Numbered from the stretch's first letter, positions 40,350-52,242 are shown. The stretch is 64,000 nucleotides of DNA from HOT-345 sp963531535 (GCA_963531535.1 CAUSGX010000003.1:1-64000); one strand, 5' to 3'. Numbers and translations: made by a program. Notes: generated by a model not told the origin, from the letters alone.

Positions 40350-42053
40350 ATGAAAAAAGTACATTATCTCCTTTTGGCAGCTTTGCTTGGTGGTCTTCGG
40401 CTTGGAAACACTACTTCTGCTGCATGTCAAACGATTAGTTTTACGGATGGAAGCTCATTTTGCTTTGATATTTCAAAGAATGGATACGATAACTATAGGG
40501 CAGAGGTGAGCTCTTCTCGTCTAGGTTCTAGTTCGCTGAGTTGTACACTTACTTTGCCAAATAACTCTCGCGTAAATCTTCCAAATTGTCAGGGAAATTT
40601 CAGCTATGGAGGATCTGATATGAAAGTAGAGCTTAGGGCTGAGACCTCAAATTCATATTCAGTGCTTGTTGCAAACTATGATTTTAGAAATGGAAGGTTT
40701 ACTGATGGATCTGATGATGGGAATAGAAAAAATGACTATTGGGGATACCAGATTGATTTCAATTCAGTTTCTTCAACTAATCCAAGCACAAATCAGTGGA
40801 TTGATATGACTTTGAAGGTAAGAAACACAAGTTCCTCAAGCAGTAATTATTTTAATGGAAGGGTGAATTTCTCAGTAGAGGAGTATAGAGATGGATACTG
40901 GAGGTCTGCTTCAAGTTCTGATTATGATTTGGAGAGATCTAGTTATACTTTTTCTTCTTCTGATTGGGGGGAGAGGAGAATGACGAACTTCCTTAGATTT
41001 AGGAATAATGGACGCTACAAAATCGTTGCACAAATAGATGGAACAAACTATTCTGCATATCAGGAGTTTACTGTTTGAAATGGGAATAATAATAGGAGTA
41101 ATTGGGTGGCAATAGATGATATTAGCACAACTTCTCCTAGTGTAGATCAATGGATATCACTTCGTGTGAGGAGGGATTGAAGTTACTATTCTACTCAGAC
41201 GGTAAGATTTGAAGTAGAGGAGTATAGAGATGGATACTGGAGATCAGCATATAGTTCAGATTATGATTTGGACAGATCTAGTTATACTTTCTACAGTTCA
41301 GAAAACTCAAAATCATTCTCTTCATTCTTGAAGTTTAGAAAAGATGGAGAATTCAGACTTACAGCTAGACTTGATAATGGAGAAACTACTACAGCGACTT
41401 TTCATGTTGGTAGAGGAAGAAACAATAATACAAGTAGTCAATTAAGAGTTGAAAAATCTGGAAGTAGTTCAGTGAGTGTTGGTAGTTGGGTAGATCTTAA
41501 TCTTACAGCATATCAAAGATATTCAAATTCTAAGAACGAGAATTACAATGGAGATCTTTCAGTGAGAGTAGAAAAGAAAGATGGATATTATTGGTCTACT
41601 GCTTCTAGTTCAGACTATGATGTTAGCTCTAGTTATGTGAGTTTTTATAGATCAGACTATGGAAAAAAATATCTCACGAATTTCATCAGATTTAATAGGA
41701 ATGGAACTTATAGGGTAACTTTTACTGATAGGTCTGATAGTTCTATCTCTGATAGTATAGAACTTACTGCTGGAAGTAGTGATGATTGAAGGCATAATAA
41801 TAACTATAACTATACTAATGCTGAATACAATAAGCTTAGGGCTGTTTACAACATTTGGCAGGGAGTTATCTCAACACTCAAGAGAGACTACCCAAGACTT
41901 AGAAATAGTAATCAATGGCTCTTAGAGAGTGACAACTTTTATAGTAATATGAGAGCTGTGATCAATGGAGAAAGGAATCCAGTATTCAGTTCTTGGGGTA
42001 GATTCTATCAAGGATTCATGAATTGGTTCAATATGACTATCAGGACAAGATAG
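40350..42053 (+). CDS. secreted surface protein with three repeated domains
   Basis: A 567-residue exported protein. Signal peptide of about 24 residues (HYLLLAALLGGLRLGNTTSA). After it come a beta-rich domain and three related domains of about 110 residues, each with a strong pattern (VEEYRDGYWRSASSSDYDL / RSSYTF / FLRFRNNGRYKI...). Ser/Asn/Tyr/Asp-rich composition and Gly codons partly UGA. Copies 1 and 2 are nearly identical in DNA over about 75 bp near 40877 and 41215. Likely surface adhesin-type Ig-like repeats; no sortase motif at the end. Confidence 0.68.
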
Positions 42054-42069
42054 AGAAATCAGATTTTAA

Positions 42070-42101
42070 AAAAGCTCTCTTTGATGTTGAGAGCTTTTTT
42101 T
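42070..42101 (+). terminator. terminator after surface protein
   Basis: Stem AGCTCTC (42073-42079) / GAGAGCT (42089-42095) followed by a T run. Confidence 0.85.
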
Positions 42102-42176
42102 GATCTGAAATCTTTCTCTTGAAAAGTGGCGGAGAATGGCTAGAGTAAGGCTATTATTTATAGCTAATAAGGAATA

Positions 42177-43037
42177 ATGAGAAACGGTAGCTTAGAAGCT
42201 AAAAGAAAAACTCTGAGGAAGGGCGGATTTACTCTCATTGAAATCTTAGTCGTAGTCTTTGTATTCTCGATGGGAGTGATCGTAATTATGCAAGGAATCA
42301 ATAAGACGACCTCGTATATTTCGGAGACGGCTCAGAGGACCATAGCTCTTAATCTCGCAAAAGAAGGGCTTGAAGCAATGTATAATATCAGAAATACCAA
42401 CTGGAGGAGACGATCAGATACAAAAAATATGTGTTGGTTAAAGGCTGATCCTATGGTAGATGAGGGAAATGATGGTTGTGAAAATGATAAGCGGTTTTCT
42501 GATATTGATGATTATATTGTTGAAAGAGATGATGAAAAATGATACTATTATGTTGCCCCGGAAAATGGTCGTGATGTAAGGCAGGAAATTGAGAATATGG
42601 GGTATAACAATAGTCTTCATTACAATGCTCACTTTTTTGAAAGTACTACTCGTCTTATTAATCGATTAAAACTTATAACACCTATTGTTAATAATCCAGC
42701 TCATCCAGAATATGCTGTATATTTCCCTTATAAGATGCATTTTGTAGATGGAGAGTGGGTATCTGGACGTACTTTTAGAAAGGATCCTACTGCTGTTCAG
42801 AGAGAAGTGAAGCAATACTGAACGTATCGAAGGTTTATAGCTATGGGATGATTATATGATAAAGAAACTCTTGGTAATGATAATTTCTGACTAAAGTGTA
42901 CAAATGGTTTAGATAACTGATGAAGGTGTTGAGACTCAAGTCCAAAGGAGCTTCGTTTCTGCTCAAATGTATATTATTCAGAACCTTATCAATGAGCTGT
43001 TCGTGTCTGTTCAATAATGACAAATTTTATGAAATAG
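42177..43037 (+). CDS. type IV pilin-like prepilin
   Basis: A 286-residue protein with the class III prepilin signature near residue 16: RK-GGFTLIEILVVVFVFSMGVIVIM. Cleavage would be after Gly, giving a mature N-terminal Phe, with Glu+5. The hydrophobic helix is followed by a globular domain with AKEGLEAMYNIRNT, an EGLE helix common in PilE/PulG-like minor pilins, and several Cys. Seven UGA-Gly codons. It is on the same strand as the surface protein and could be a pseudopilin of a type IV pilus, used for adhesion or DNA uptake. No other pilus gene is seen in the window. Confidence 0.82.
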
Positions 43038-43099
43038 TATCTCTTCTTAGAGAACGGAGTGCATGCCGATAGATATTCTATCGTAATAGATAATTTGAG

Positions 43100-43132
43100 A
43101 AAAAAGAAATCTGACTTCAGACTTCTTTTTTC
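43100..43132. terminator. bidirectional terminator between pilin and ftsK
   Basis: Stem GAAATCTGA / TCAGACTTC (43106-43125) flanked by A and T runs, between two convergent genes. Confidence 0.7.
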
Positions 43133-43148
43133 TTTTGATAATGTAATC

Positions 43149-45359
43149 TTAAATAAAAATATCTCTAGGCTTTGCACCTTCTTGAGGTCAGATAATTCCT
43201 CTTTCCTCCAATACATCCATAATCCTCGCTGCTCTAGCAAATCAAACATTGAGCTTTCTTTGAAGAAGGGTTGCCGAAGCTTTTCTCGTCTCAGCAATTA
43301 CCTGAATTGCTTGATTGATAAGATCTTCATCATTTCCTCCATCTCCTCCACTAGAAAGCACTCCTCTAGCAGTCTCGACCTTACTCTCTAGTGCCGCAAT
43401 AATCTCTGGATGATAAATATCTTCCTCTGTAAGATTTTGCATATATTTATTTCTAAGTTGTGAGACCACTCTCTCAATCTCCTCTGTAGACACAAAAGGT
43501 GCTTGAATTCTAATTGGGAATTTAGTTGAAGGATCCATATAGAGCATATCTCCTTTCCCAACAAGATCTTCCGCCCCTTTACGACCAAGGATTGTTCTAC
43601 TATCTACCTCAGAAACCACTCCAAAAGCAATTCTCGTCGGAATATTTGCCTTGATCAATCCAGTAATCACATTCACTGATGGTCTCTGCGTTGCCAAGAT
43701 AAGATGAATTCCTACCGCTCTAGCCTTCGCAGCCAAACGGTTAATACAGTTTTCAACCTCCTTCCTATTTGCCGAACTCGAAAGCATCATATCAGCCATC
43801 TCATCAATGATAAAGACAATACGATACATTTTCTCCTGTCCCTCAGCCTCCATTTTCTGATTATATTCATCAAGATTCCTAACTCTCTGATCTTTTAGCG
43901 TAGAATATCTCTTTTCCATCTCCTCAACAGTCCATTGCAAGAGCTTAATTGCTTTCCCACTATCATAGACAATCGGAGCCAAAAGATAAGGCAAACCTGA
44001 ATACATCTCTAGTTCCACTTGCTTTGGATCCACCATCAAAAACTTAAGCTCAGCAGGGGTATTCTGGAACATTAGAGAGACAATGAAATCGTTAATTCCA
44101 ACAGACTTTCCGCTACCTGTAGCACCCGCTACCAGCAAATGCGGCATCGACTCCAAAGCTTTCACCTGAACACTTCCATCAATCCCTTTCCCAAGAGAAA
44201 GATTAGTCGAATTTTTCTTCATCTGCATTGAAAATTCCTCCGTACTAATAATATCTCCAAGTCTTACCATAGAAGCTTTTGGATTAGGAATCTGAATTCC
44301 AATCATATCGGTACCAGGAATCGGAGCAATAATTCTAAGCGACTTTGATTTCAATGAAAGCTTAATATCATTACTAAGCCCCTCAATTGCTGAAATCTTA
44401 ATCCCTTCCTCAGGCTTAATTTTAATCTGAACAATTGATGGTCAAATATCAAATCCCTCAATAGAAATCGGAACTCAGAATTCTGAAAGTTTTGTCTGTA
44501 GAGCCTTTGCTTTCTCAACTAAAAAGTTCTCATCTACTGTTTGCTGATTCCCTAGATTAGACTCCAATGCAGAATAACCAAAAGTTGGCTTATCTCCAGA
44601 AAATGAAATCACAGGTTTTGGCTTTTTTTCCTCAATCTTTTGAGTCACCTTAGTCTTAAACATTTCCTTGAGCAAAGATCCTCAGCTAGAAGTCGCCTGG
44701 ACGACTTTCCCAGTCGCCTGAGAAACCTTTTCTAAGATATCATCAGTTGAAATATCAGGACGAGAAATAGTAATCGTTGGTCTTTCATCTTCTTTAGAAT
44801 CAGTTTTCTTTTCTTTTTTAATTGGCTTTTCTGATTGTTCAATATTTATTTTAGGAAGTTTCGGTAAACGAACATTGAGTATATAAAGCAAATAAACAAT
44901 TGCACCCAGTAAAAGCACAATAACAATCGCATATATCGCTGTAATATAACTTTGAGAACCATTTTTTAGTCCTTTTTCCAAAAGCCAAATCAGAGGCCAA
45001 GAAAAATATCCCCCATTTGCGGTATAGTTAATAGGCGTTTGTAAAGTCCAAAGACGAACATTCAAAAATGCAGAAATCAACATCAATAATGCAAAGTAAT
45101 ACTTTACAAGAAATTTTGCAAGATGTCATTTAACAAGGACTAAGATGCCAACTACAATCGCTAGTACAAAAAAGAAAAGAAGTCAGATTTCACCAAATGC
45201 GATCGTACTATATTTTGTAAAAAAGTTGAAAATGGGAGACCCCTGCGCCATTATCCTAGAAAAAAAATAGAGAATTCCCAGAATAATCATTCACCATCAA
45301 ATATGATTTTTATTAACGGTAAAGGATCTCGCAGTTCTCCTCTGAGTTCTTCTTCTCAC
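43149..45359 (-). CDS. ftsK: DNA translocase FtsK/SpoIIIE
   Basis: A 736-residue FtsK, moving DNA through the division septum. N-terminus: several membrane helices (GMIILGILYFFSRIM, LFFFVLAIVVGILVLV, FALLMLISAFL). Then a Lys/Glu linker, a motor domain with Walker A VAGATGSGKSVGIN and Walker B RIVFIIDEMADMM, RPSVNVITGLIKAN, and a C-terminal gamma domain ATLLQRKLNV-G-FARAARIMDVLEERGII-G-PQEGAKPRDI. In-frame UGA codons join five ORFs. Start uncertain: GTG 45359 is used, before a basic stretch RRRTQRRTARSFTVNK; a better-placed ATG 45388 is in another frame. Confidence 0.9.
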
Positions 45360-45423
45360 CAAAATACAAAAATCAGGATATAAAACATTGTTTTTATAGT
45401 AGCTATTTAGTCTTATCTTTCAA

Positions 45424-45463
45424 GGAAAAAAAGACTTTTTTCAAGAATCTTAGAAGAAAGTCC
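45424..45463 (-). terminator. terminator after superoxide dismutase
   Basis: Stem GGACTTT / AAAGTCT on the minus strand, followed by a T run, about 40 nt past the sod stop. Confidence 0.6.
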
Positions 45464-45504
45464 TTTTCATATGCATCTTAACACGTGAGAAATTTTATAG
45501 AAAG

Positions 45505-46083
45505 TTAAGCTCCCAAATTTTCAGCAACAAATTCCCAGTTAATAATATGAAAAATATTTTCTAGATATGCCCATCTATTATTTCTCACATCAATATAATA
45601 AGCATGCTCCCATACATCTACTCAAAAAAGGATCTTTACAGGCAAATGGAGCGGATTTTGAGCATTGGACATATTCAAAATCTCTAACTTTCCTTCCTGA
45701 TTCAAAACCAACCAAGTCCAACCAGAACCAAAATTTCCAACTGCTGAGGAAATAAACTCTTCCTTAAAACTAGCAAAAGATCAAAAATTCTGATCAATAA
45801 GCTCTGCCAATTTACCACTAGGAACTTGATCATATTTTGGACTCAGACACTTCCAGAAAAAATTATGATTCCAAAATTGAGCAGCATTATTATATAATGC
45901 TCAACTAGAATTTTTTACAATAGCTACGATATCCTGCCCAGCAAACTCAGTATTTTCAATCAATTGATTAAGCTTATCAGTATAGGCCTGATGGTGCTTG
46001 TCATAATGGTACATCATTGTTTCCTCAGAAATATAAGGAACTAATGCGTCTTTTTCATAAGGCAAAACTATTTTTTCAAACAT
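45505..46083 (-). CDS. iron/manganese superoxide dismutase
   Basis: A 192-residue Fe/Mn superoxide dismutase, converting superoxide to peroxide and oxygen. Metal ligands: His in HYDKHHQAY, His in NNAAQFWNHNFFW, Asp and His in LFGVDVWEHAYYID. Other family phrases: VLPYEKDALVPYISEETM, GSGWTWLVLNQ, and the last NPLHLPVKILFG. Under the standard code it would end at ...VKNSS. Start ATG 46083; ATG 46086 is an equally good neighbour. Cofactor (Fe or Mn) cannot be decided. A protein of this type in an otherwise anaerobic-looking lineage suggests exposure to oxygen. Confidence 0.9.
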
Positions 46084-46165
46084 CATTATCAAAATTCTAA
46101 GAACTAAAACAAAGAAAACATAAAGATTCAATTAGGATTTACAAGTTAATAGTCAGAAAAGTAGC

Positions 46166-48349
46166 TTATTTTGGGATAATATACCTCTGATTATAATACG
46201 AAATATTTTTCAAAAGCCCTCTAAACCACAGCACATCTTCAGCACTGAACGAACGAATAATTTCAGACTTATCTTTTTTTCCAAAGAATTTCTGAGTATT
46301 TTTAGCAATAAACTTAAAGAAATCAGAATTATCATCTAGCTCAATCCAAATTTTGAGAAAATCTTGAAACTCCTCATAAACAGCTAAAAGATCAAGATAA
46401 ATCTGATCAGCTTCCTTGATCTTAAGTCCCAAAATATCTCTAATATAGAATATCCATAGACAATCAATCTGATCCTGCTCCATTTTATCTTTATGCTGAT
46501 TAAGATATGTCATCAAAAGCAGCATGCCAAAAAGAGTTTCTCTTGCAGCGCCAAAAATTGCCAACAAAACTGACTGCGAATAGTAGCTTTCAAGCTTTAG
46601 TGGCTCAAATTTCTCCAAAAATGACTTATTAAGCCAAAATTCAATCTTATATAAAGCGTCTTTAAGATTTGAAATAGCCTTCTCATCAAAAAGATTCACA
46701 AAATCAGCAAAAAGCTCCTTAGCTGAACTAGACTGAGCAAAAAACGGTGCATAAAAATGAGACAAAAAATCTGAATTTGACTCTTTTACCAACGCCGAAA
46801 TCTTAGTTCCAAACTTTTGTTTAAAGTCATCTAAAATCTGCGTATTAGTAATATTAAGCCTCGTATCCTTAGGATTAATATCCTGGAAATATGCGGCTGT
46901 CATCCCCTCTAAATACAAAATCCCAGCATAAAAATCCGCAACAATCTTCTCATCGCTTCCTTTGATAGGGATAGAAAATTTATTTTTCCCAGATCTTACC
47001 TTATCATTGATATAATGATAATAGTAAAGATTTTTTCCATAAATATAGAGAATATGACCTAGATATTCAAGTTGTGCAGGATTTGACTCAACATTAAGCA
47101 TCTCCTTAGAGACAAAAAGAGAGATTAAATCTGGTTTTTGAATTCTTGTATAAAAAGAATCCCCTCTAGCATTAGTAAATCCCCCTAAAAGAGTAATATA
47201 AAAATTCAAAAGCCTCTCAGTAACTTTAGACTCCCTCTTAATTCTCTCTGGCACATCGAAAGAAGAAATATCATCGCCATTATCTATAGCTGAGAGCATT
47301 TCATCGATATCCTCGAGTAGATCTTCTCTCCCCTCCGATCTAAAAAGCTTGATAATATAGTTCTGAACTCAAGCAAAAAATCAATGTTTATATTTTTTGT
47401 AGGTCAAAAGATAATCCAAAAGCCTAGGAAGATTTTCCTCAGACTTTAGAAAACTCTGAACTAAACTATCTAATTCAGTCTTATTAAAAATCTTTGAAAC
47501 AATCGCCTCAACAACTAAAAACGGATCAGAATTTCCTATCAAATATTTTACCAGAATATCTGCCGGCCAAATATAGGTAAGGACAGACTGTTCAAGTGGA
47601 GAAGAATGTGGCAAATATTTAGTAGTTGCATAATTTTGTTTGAAGGCTTTGAGGATTTTTTCTCACTTACGATCTTGCAAAATTCGTTCAAGAAATTCAG
47701 ATTCTTCTCCCTTTCCAGCAAAAAGCGTATTTAATCTTTTATAAAAATGGAACAATAAAAAGAAAAATGAAGTTTCCTTAAGCAATTCCTTTTTAACAGC
47801 ATCAAAATCTGATTTAGAAATCTTGGTATCAAGCTGTTGGAAAGTAATCTTGTAAAAGTCAAAGAACACCTCAATAAACCAATTATAGTTTTCATTTTCC
47901 TGCTCTGATGGAAAAACTTTTACCCTTGAGGCAAAGGTAAAGGACAAAAGAAATACAGTATACAGAAGCTGCGTAAAATAATGATGAGGATATCCACGCA
48001 AAGTATCTGCAAAATACAAACTTGAAAGCAATGTGATACCATTGGAAAGGTTAGCTGGAGAATAGAAATGATATCCATTAAGATTTGCCGCTACACAATA
48101 GGCAAAATACGTTTCAATATCCTTTTGTTTATCAGTATTTCCATATTCTCAAAATCCCATCTTAAACTCCACAACATCCAAGTTCACATCAAACAAATTA
48201 AGCTTATAATTTTCAATAATTTTACGATTGATAATTGAGAAAAACTCCCTAGAAGAAATAAAGCCAACAAACATACTCGCTGGATTTACCATATTTTGAA
48301 TAGTCGAATTTGGGAATTTTGTTAGTAAAAGTCTTTTAAAAAGATGCAT
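46166..48349 (-). CDS. large hypothetical helical protein
   Basis: A single 727-residue frame under code 25 joins four ORFs (start ATG 48349, stop TAA 46166). It is mostly alpha-helical in appearance, rich in Leu, Phe, Tyr and Lys, with no clear signal peptide or membrane segment, and no motif I can name. Regular spacing of hydrophobics suggests helical repeats. The dispersed element appears in it (KSDFDAVKKEL, 47806-47814; NSDFLSHF is a variant). It lies between the sod gene and a plus-strand pair of small genes. Function unknown; the size and single-frame reading make it a priority for structure prediction. Confidence 0.65.
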
Positions 48350-48526
48350 TATTCATAAAAAGAATAAAAAAATCTGATTTTTGTTTCCTTTTTCAATGAT
48401 AGTAAAGAAAATCTCTTTTTCAAGAGTTTTCTTTGAGAAAATAATTTAAAATGCTTGTTTTTATTGTTTCTGCTTGATTTTGTTTGTCGGATCCTTATAA
48501 GAAGTGCTCACAAAAAAAATAAAAAA

Positions 48527-48913
48527 ATGACAAAGATCGCATTTGATTTAAATCCTCAGGACGGATCCCGTCTTATTGAGGTAGAGCTTAAGTCTCTTTC
48601 AAAAGATTTTCTCGAAAGAGAGCAGGAGAAGATCAACCAACATGATGTTTGGCTCTCTAATTTCCCATCTAAGGATGGACAAACAAGCTATGATATTAGG
48701 CTTGCAACCATTTTACAAGAAAATGGAGTAAAACAAATCGTCACTCAAAAGGGGTATGAACCTTCTGATTTCATACTTCTTCAGGGGAAAGTTGTTTGGG
48801 AGTATCGCGAGGATTTTCTTCGTAATAAATCTTACAAACACTACCAAGAGTGCAAGATCAAATTTTTTCAATCTTCTCCAAAAGCGATACTCGTTTTACA
48901 GGAAAGTTGATAA
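48527..48913 (+). CDS. hypothetical protein
   Basis: A 128-residue soluble protein starting at ATG 48527 (MTKIAFDLNPQDGSRLIEVELKSLSKD...) and ending ES-G then TAA, so the last codon before the stop is a UGA. A standard reading from 48455 would add a hydrophobic N-terminus with no Shine-Dalgarno site. It shows no domain I can name: alternating charged and hydrophobic residues, a Trp-rich stretch HDVWLSNFPSKDG, and a lysine-rich end. It is divergent from the large protein above and followed by a terminator. Confidence 0.6.
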
Positions 48914-48930
48914 AATAGATCGTCAAAAAT

Positions 48931-48962
48931 CAGTTCGAGTTTATCTTGAACTGTTTTTTTTA
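48931..48962 (+). terminator. terminator after small gene
   Basis: Stem CAGTTCGAG (48931-48939) / CTTGAACTG (48945-48953), then a T run. Confidence 0.8.
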
Positions 48963-48977
48963 ACTAAAAAAAACTTC

Positions 48978-49005
48978 TTGCATTTTGTATAAATATTAGT
49001 ATGAT
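48978..49005 (+). promoter_or_regulatory. promoter of coiled-coil gene
   Basis: TTGCAT, 16 bp, TATGAT on the plus strand; ATG 49044 follows 38 bp later. CTTCTTGCATTTT around the -35 recurs before cysS and eno. Confidence 0.5.
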
Positions 49006-49043
49006 GAAGTCAGATTTTGTTTTATCTCTTGTATTCAACAAAA

Positions 49044-49607
49044 ATGCTACTATTTAATTTCCAAGACTTCATCTCAGAAATGAGAGAAAAAGCTGATAAA
49101 AAAGAGATCGTAGAAAAATATGAACAGCTTTATGGACCAATTCAAGGAGATATTTATGACCAAGTTCGATATACAGATTATCTGAGCAAATTTTCTTATG
49201 TAGAATATGCAACTTCTGAGGAATTATCTGATGATTTTGACTGGGATCTTTTGCAAAAGCTAGTATTGTGATCATTTTCTAGTGATTATGAACTCAAATT
49301 TGACCAAGAAAAACATGAATATGAGCTCTATATCGCAGTGAAGAACTGAGATCAGAGCGTTGTGAAGACACTTTCAGAACTTTGGTCTTTCCAGGTGCTT
49401 AGACTTTATGAAATCTATATTGAAGAGCAGCTTAATCTGCATATTCTTAAGGCTGAGGATGAGGATCAGGGAGCGATTGATGCACAAAGAGAAGTTATAC
49501 TAAAGAAACGAGGGGCGATTTTGGATACTATGGATAGAGTTCAGCTTGCGGAGGAAGTAAAGGCTTCTCAAGAAGAGATGCTTGGAGATTTGATGGGACA
49601 GCTCTAA
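49044..49607 (+). CDS. hypothetical acidic coiled-coil protein
   Basis: About 187 residues, strongly acidic (Glu/Asp-rich), mostly helical with heptad-like spacing: FQDFISEMREKADKKEIVEKYEQLY near the start and QREVILKKRGAILDTMDRVQLAEEVKASQEEML near the end. ATG 49044 is used; an upstream reading from 49017 lies in the promoter. One UGA-Gly (LVL-G-SFSSDYEL) and one more (KN-G-DQSVV). No family recognised. It is followed by a terminator and a long non-coding stretch. Confidence 0.6.
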
Positions 49608-49621
49608 ACCAAAAAAAATAT

Positions 49622-49653
49622 AAAAAGACTGACTACAAAAGTCAGTTTTTTTT
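49622..49653 (+). terminator. terminator after coiled-coil gene
   Basis: Stem ACTGACT (49628-49634) / AGTCAGT (49640-49646), then a T run. Confidence 0.8.
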
Positions 49654-50064
49654 GAAAATATTTTTTGTAAAAATTTGAAAATAGGGATGATACCTAGTAA
49701 AATAAAAACTCTGAGAAAATTTGCTTTTCCTTATAATTCCGATTATACTTAATATGTCACTAAGGCAAAAGAGCTTAGGACTAAAAGTATCGGCTTTATG
49801 AGTGTTTTCTTTCATAAAAATATTTGAGACCAAAAACAAAAATACAAAAAAATCTGACTTTAATCTTTTATCCTGTCTCAAAGAAAGAAAAGCTTAGACT
49901 TTTAGATTGCTAAAGGTTGCTAAGATACTTTTATTTATAAAAGAGCTTCGCAGTTTGCGGAGCTTTTTTTATTGAAAAAATTTGTTTTTTCTCTATAGTC
50001 AGATTCTAATTGGTTGAAGTTTTAAAGAACTAGGAGAAATCAGATTTAATTTGTTGTCCCTTGT
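49654..50064. other. non-coding region with an orphan terminator
   Basis: No convincing gene in about 410 nt. A minus-strand reading (49642-49881) overlaps a terminator and has no family. The strong G/C stem at 49944-49964 followed by TTTTTTT on the plus strand has no gene upstream, so a small RNA between about 49700 and 49970 is possible. Direct repeats of TTGCTAA occur near 49908. Confidence 0.35.
49940..49970 (+). terminator. orphan strong terminator
   Basis: AGCTTCGCA (49944-49952) / TGCGGAGCT (49956-49964) with one mismatch and a short loop, then seven T. No coding gene ends shortly upstream on this strand. Confidence 0.65.
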
Positions 50065-50700
50065 ATGCAGAAGATTGTCTATAAAACGCTACAGTCTCCG
50101 TCTAAGTTTGAGATTCCTAAGATAAAAGGATCTAGGTTTTTTGCGACAATTTTTCCGATTGATTCAAAAGAACAGGCAGAGATCTATATTGAAGAGATGA
50201 GGAAAACTTATTATGATGCGACACATAATTGTTATGCCTGGAGGAGTGGCGTGCAGGCAAATCAGGATCTTTTCTGAAATTGGATATTGACTTCCAAACT
50301 TCAGAGATCAAGTGATGATTGAGAGCCGGCAAATACAGCGTGAAAACCGATACTTTCTGTTTTGACAGGGGAAGAGATTTTTGATGTTCTGGTTGTCGTA
50401 ACGAGGTATTTTTGAGGGACTTTGCTTGGAGTTTGAGGGTTGATTCAGGCATATACTCAGGCGACAAAAGAATGAATTCAGAATTTAGATTTTGTTTATA
50501 GATCGTTAGAAACTGAACTTGATCTTGATTATAATTATGATCAGCTTTCTTCCGCTCAGTATTTGTTTGATAAATATGAGTGTAGGGTTTTGCAGGAGCA
50601 ATATTCTGAGCAGATTTGGCAGAAGATAGCAGTCAATGTCTGATATGTGGAATCTTTAAAGAGAGAATTTGTCGATAGACAGCTGAGATTCTCCTGTTAG
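50065..50700 (+). CDS. YigZ/IMPACT family protein
   Basis: A 211-residue member of the YigZ/UPF0029 (IMPACT) family. Seen: SRFFATIFPIDSKEQAEIYIEEMRKTYYDATHNCYAWRSG, then DDGEPANTAGKPILSVLTGEEIFDVLVVVTRYFGGTLLGVGGLIQAYTQATKE, which is the diagnostic core. Several glycines are UGA. Members interact with translation factors or nucleic acid; the cellular role in bacteria is not settled. Start ATG 50065; stop TAG. A copy of the dispersed element (50038-50046) lies just before it. Confidence 0.88.
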
Positions 50701-50804
50701 GAGAGAAAATGAGGGGAGAGAAGAAAAATCTGATTTCTTCTTGCATTTTTATTGCCTATTCCTAAGGTATAATAGTCTAACTATTTAGATTTTTTGATAT
50801 TTTG

Positions 50805-52211
50805 ATGCCAGAGCTTAAACTTTATAATACACTTACTCGTGAAAAGGAGATTTTTGAGCCTTTGATGAAGGATCCGACGACTTGAAAAAAGTTTGTCGGG
50901 ATGTATTCGTGCTGACCGACAGTATATTCTACGCCACATATTGGGAATTTTAGAGCAACTTTTACTGCGGATTTGATTAGAAATACACTAAAATACTTTT
51001 GATATCCAGTGAAGGCAGTGATGAATATTACTGATGTTGGGCATTTGGTTTCAGATGCTGATGATGGCGAGGATAAGTTAGAGAAGGGATCCAGAATTGA
51101 TGGTATCTCGGCTTGGGATGTTGCAAAAAAATACGAAGATATTTTTTTGAAGGCAATGCAGGAGCTTAGAATTGAGCGTTTTGATGTGATGCCAAGAGCT
51201 ACTGAACATATTCAGGAACAGATTCAGATGGTGGAGAGTCTAGAGAGACAAGGATATACTTACACCATTCCTGATGATGGGATTTATATGGATACAAGCC
51301 TTGTGGAGGACTATGGGAAATTGATGGGGTCGAACTATAAGAAAAGACTTGCGGATCTTAATGCCGGAGAGAGGGTTGATATTTGAGGTAAAAGAAATCC
51401 AACAGATTTTGCACTTTGGAAATTTTCTCCTAGAGATGAAAAAAGGCAGATGGAGCGAGATTCTCCATGGGGAGTTTGATTTCCTGGTTGGCATATAGAG
51501 TGTAGCGCTATGGCGAGTAAATATCTTGGTGAGCAATTTGATATTCATCACGGAGGAACTGATCATATTACTGTGCATCATTCAAATGAAATTACTCAGT
51601 CAGAATGTAGCTTTTGACATAAACCATGGGTGAAATATTGGCTTCATAATGAGTTCCTTCAGGTTGATGGGGGAAAGATGAGTAAATCTTTGGGGAATAT
51701 TTATTCTCTTGATGATATCAAAGCAAAAGGGTATTCTCCATTGGATTTAAGATATTTCTATTTTAAGGCTCAGTATTCTAATTTTTTGAACTTTACTCGA
51801 GATGCATTGGAACAGGCGAGGAGTGAGAGGTTGGGACTTATAAAAAAGATAAAAAATCTGGTTTTAACTGATGAGGAGACTGATTTTCAGGAGAAGGTTT
51901 ATGAGGCGTTATGAGATAATCTCAATACTCCAAAGCTCTTTTCTGAGATTCATACAGCGCTTCAGCATCCAACTAGAAAGATGCTTGCTCTTTTGCACCA
52001 GCTTGAGGTGAATGTTCTTAAAGTTGGGCTTTTTGACCAAGTTCTTGATGAAGAAGAGATCCCGACTGAGGTTTTAAGTCTAGCTGAGAAGAGAAAAGAG
52101 GCGAAGGCAGGAAAGGATTATGCTTTGGCAGATCAGTTGAGAGAAAAAATCGTTGATCTCGGCTGGGAAATTAAGGATGAAAAAGATGGATTTAGTCTAA
52201 CAAAAAGATAA
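50805..52211 (+). CDS. cysS: cysteinyl-tRNA synthetase
   Basis: A 468-residue CysRS. Seen: MYSC-G-PTVYSTPHIGNFRA (Cys zinc ligand, HIGN), MNITDVGHLVSDADDGEDKLEKG, FALWKFSPRDE, WGVGFPGWHIECSAMASKYLG, DIHHGGTDHITVHHSNEI, KYWLHNEFLQVDGGKMSKSLGN (KMSKS) and the C-terminal anticodon region. Seven UGA codons fall on glycine positions, including SC-G-PT and the catalytic GFPGWHIE. Slightly shorter than the usual 460-490. ATG 50805 is the only suitable start; an upstream CTTCTTGCATTTT matches the block before eno. Confidence 0.93.
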
Positions 52212-52242
52212 TAGAGTGATTTACTTGTTATAAAGCTGAATA

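Noticed and set aside
49642..49881. 79-residue minus-strand ORF
   Set aside because: Overlaps a terminator, has no family and reads on only through another UGA; not convincing.
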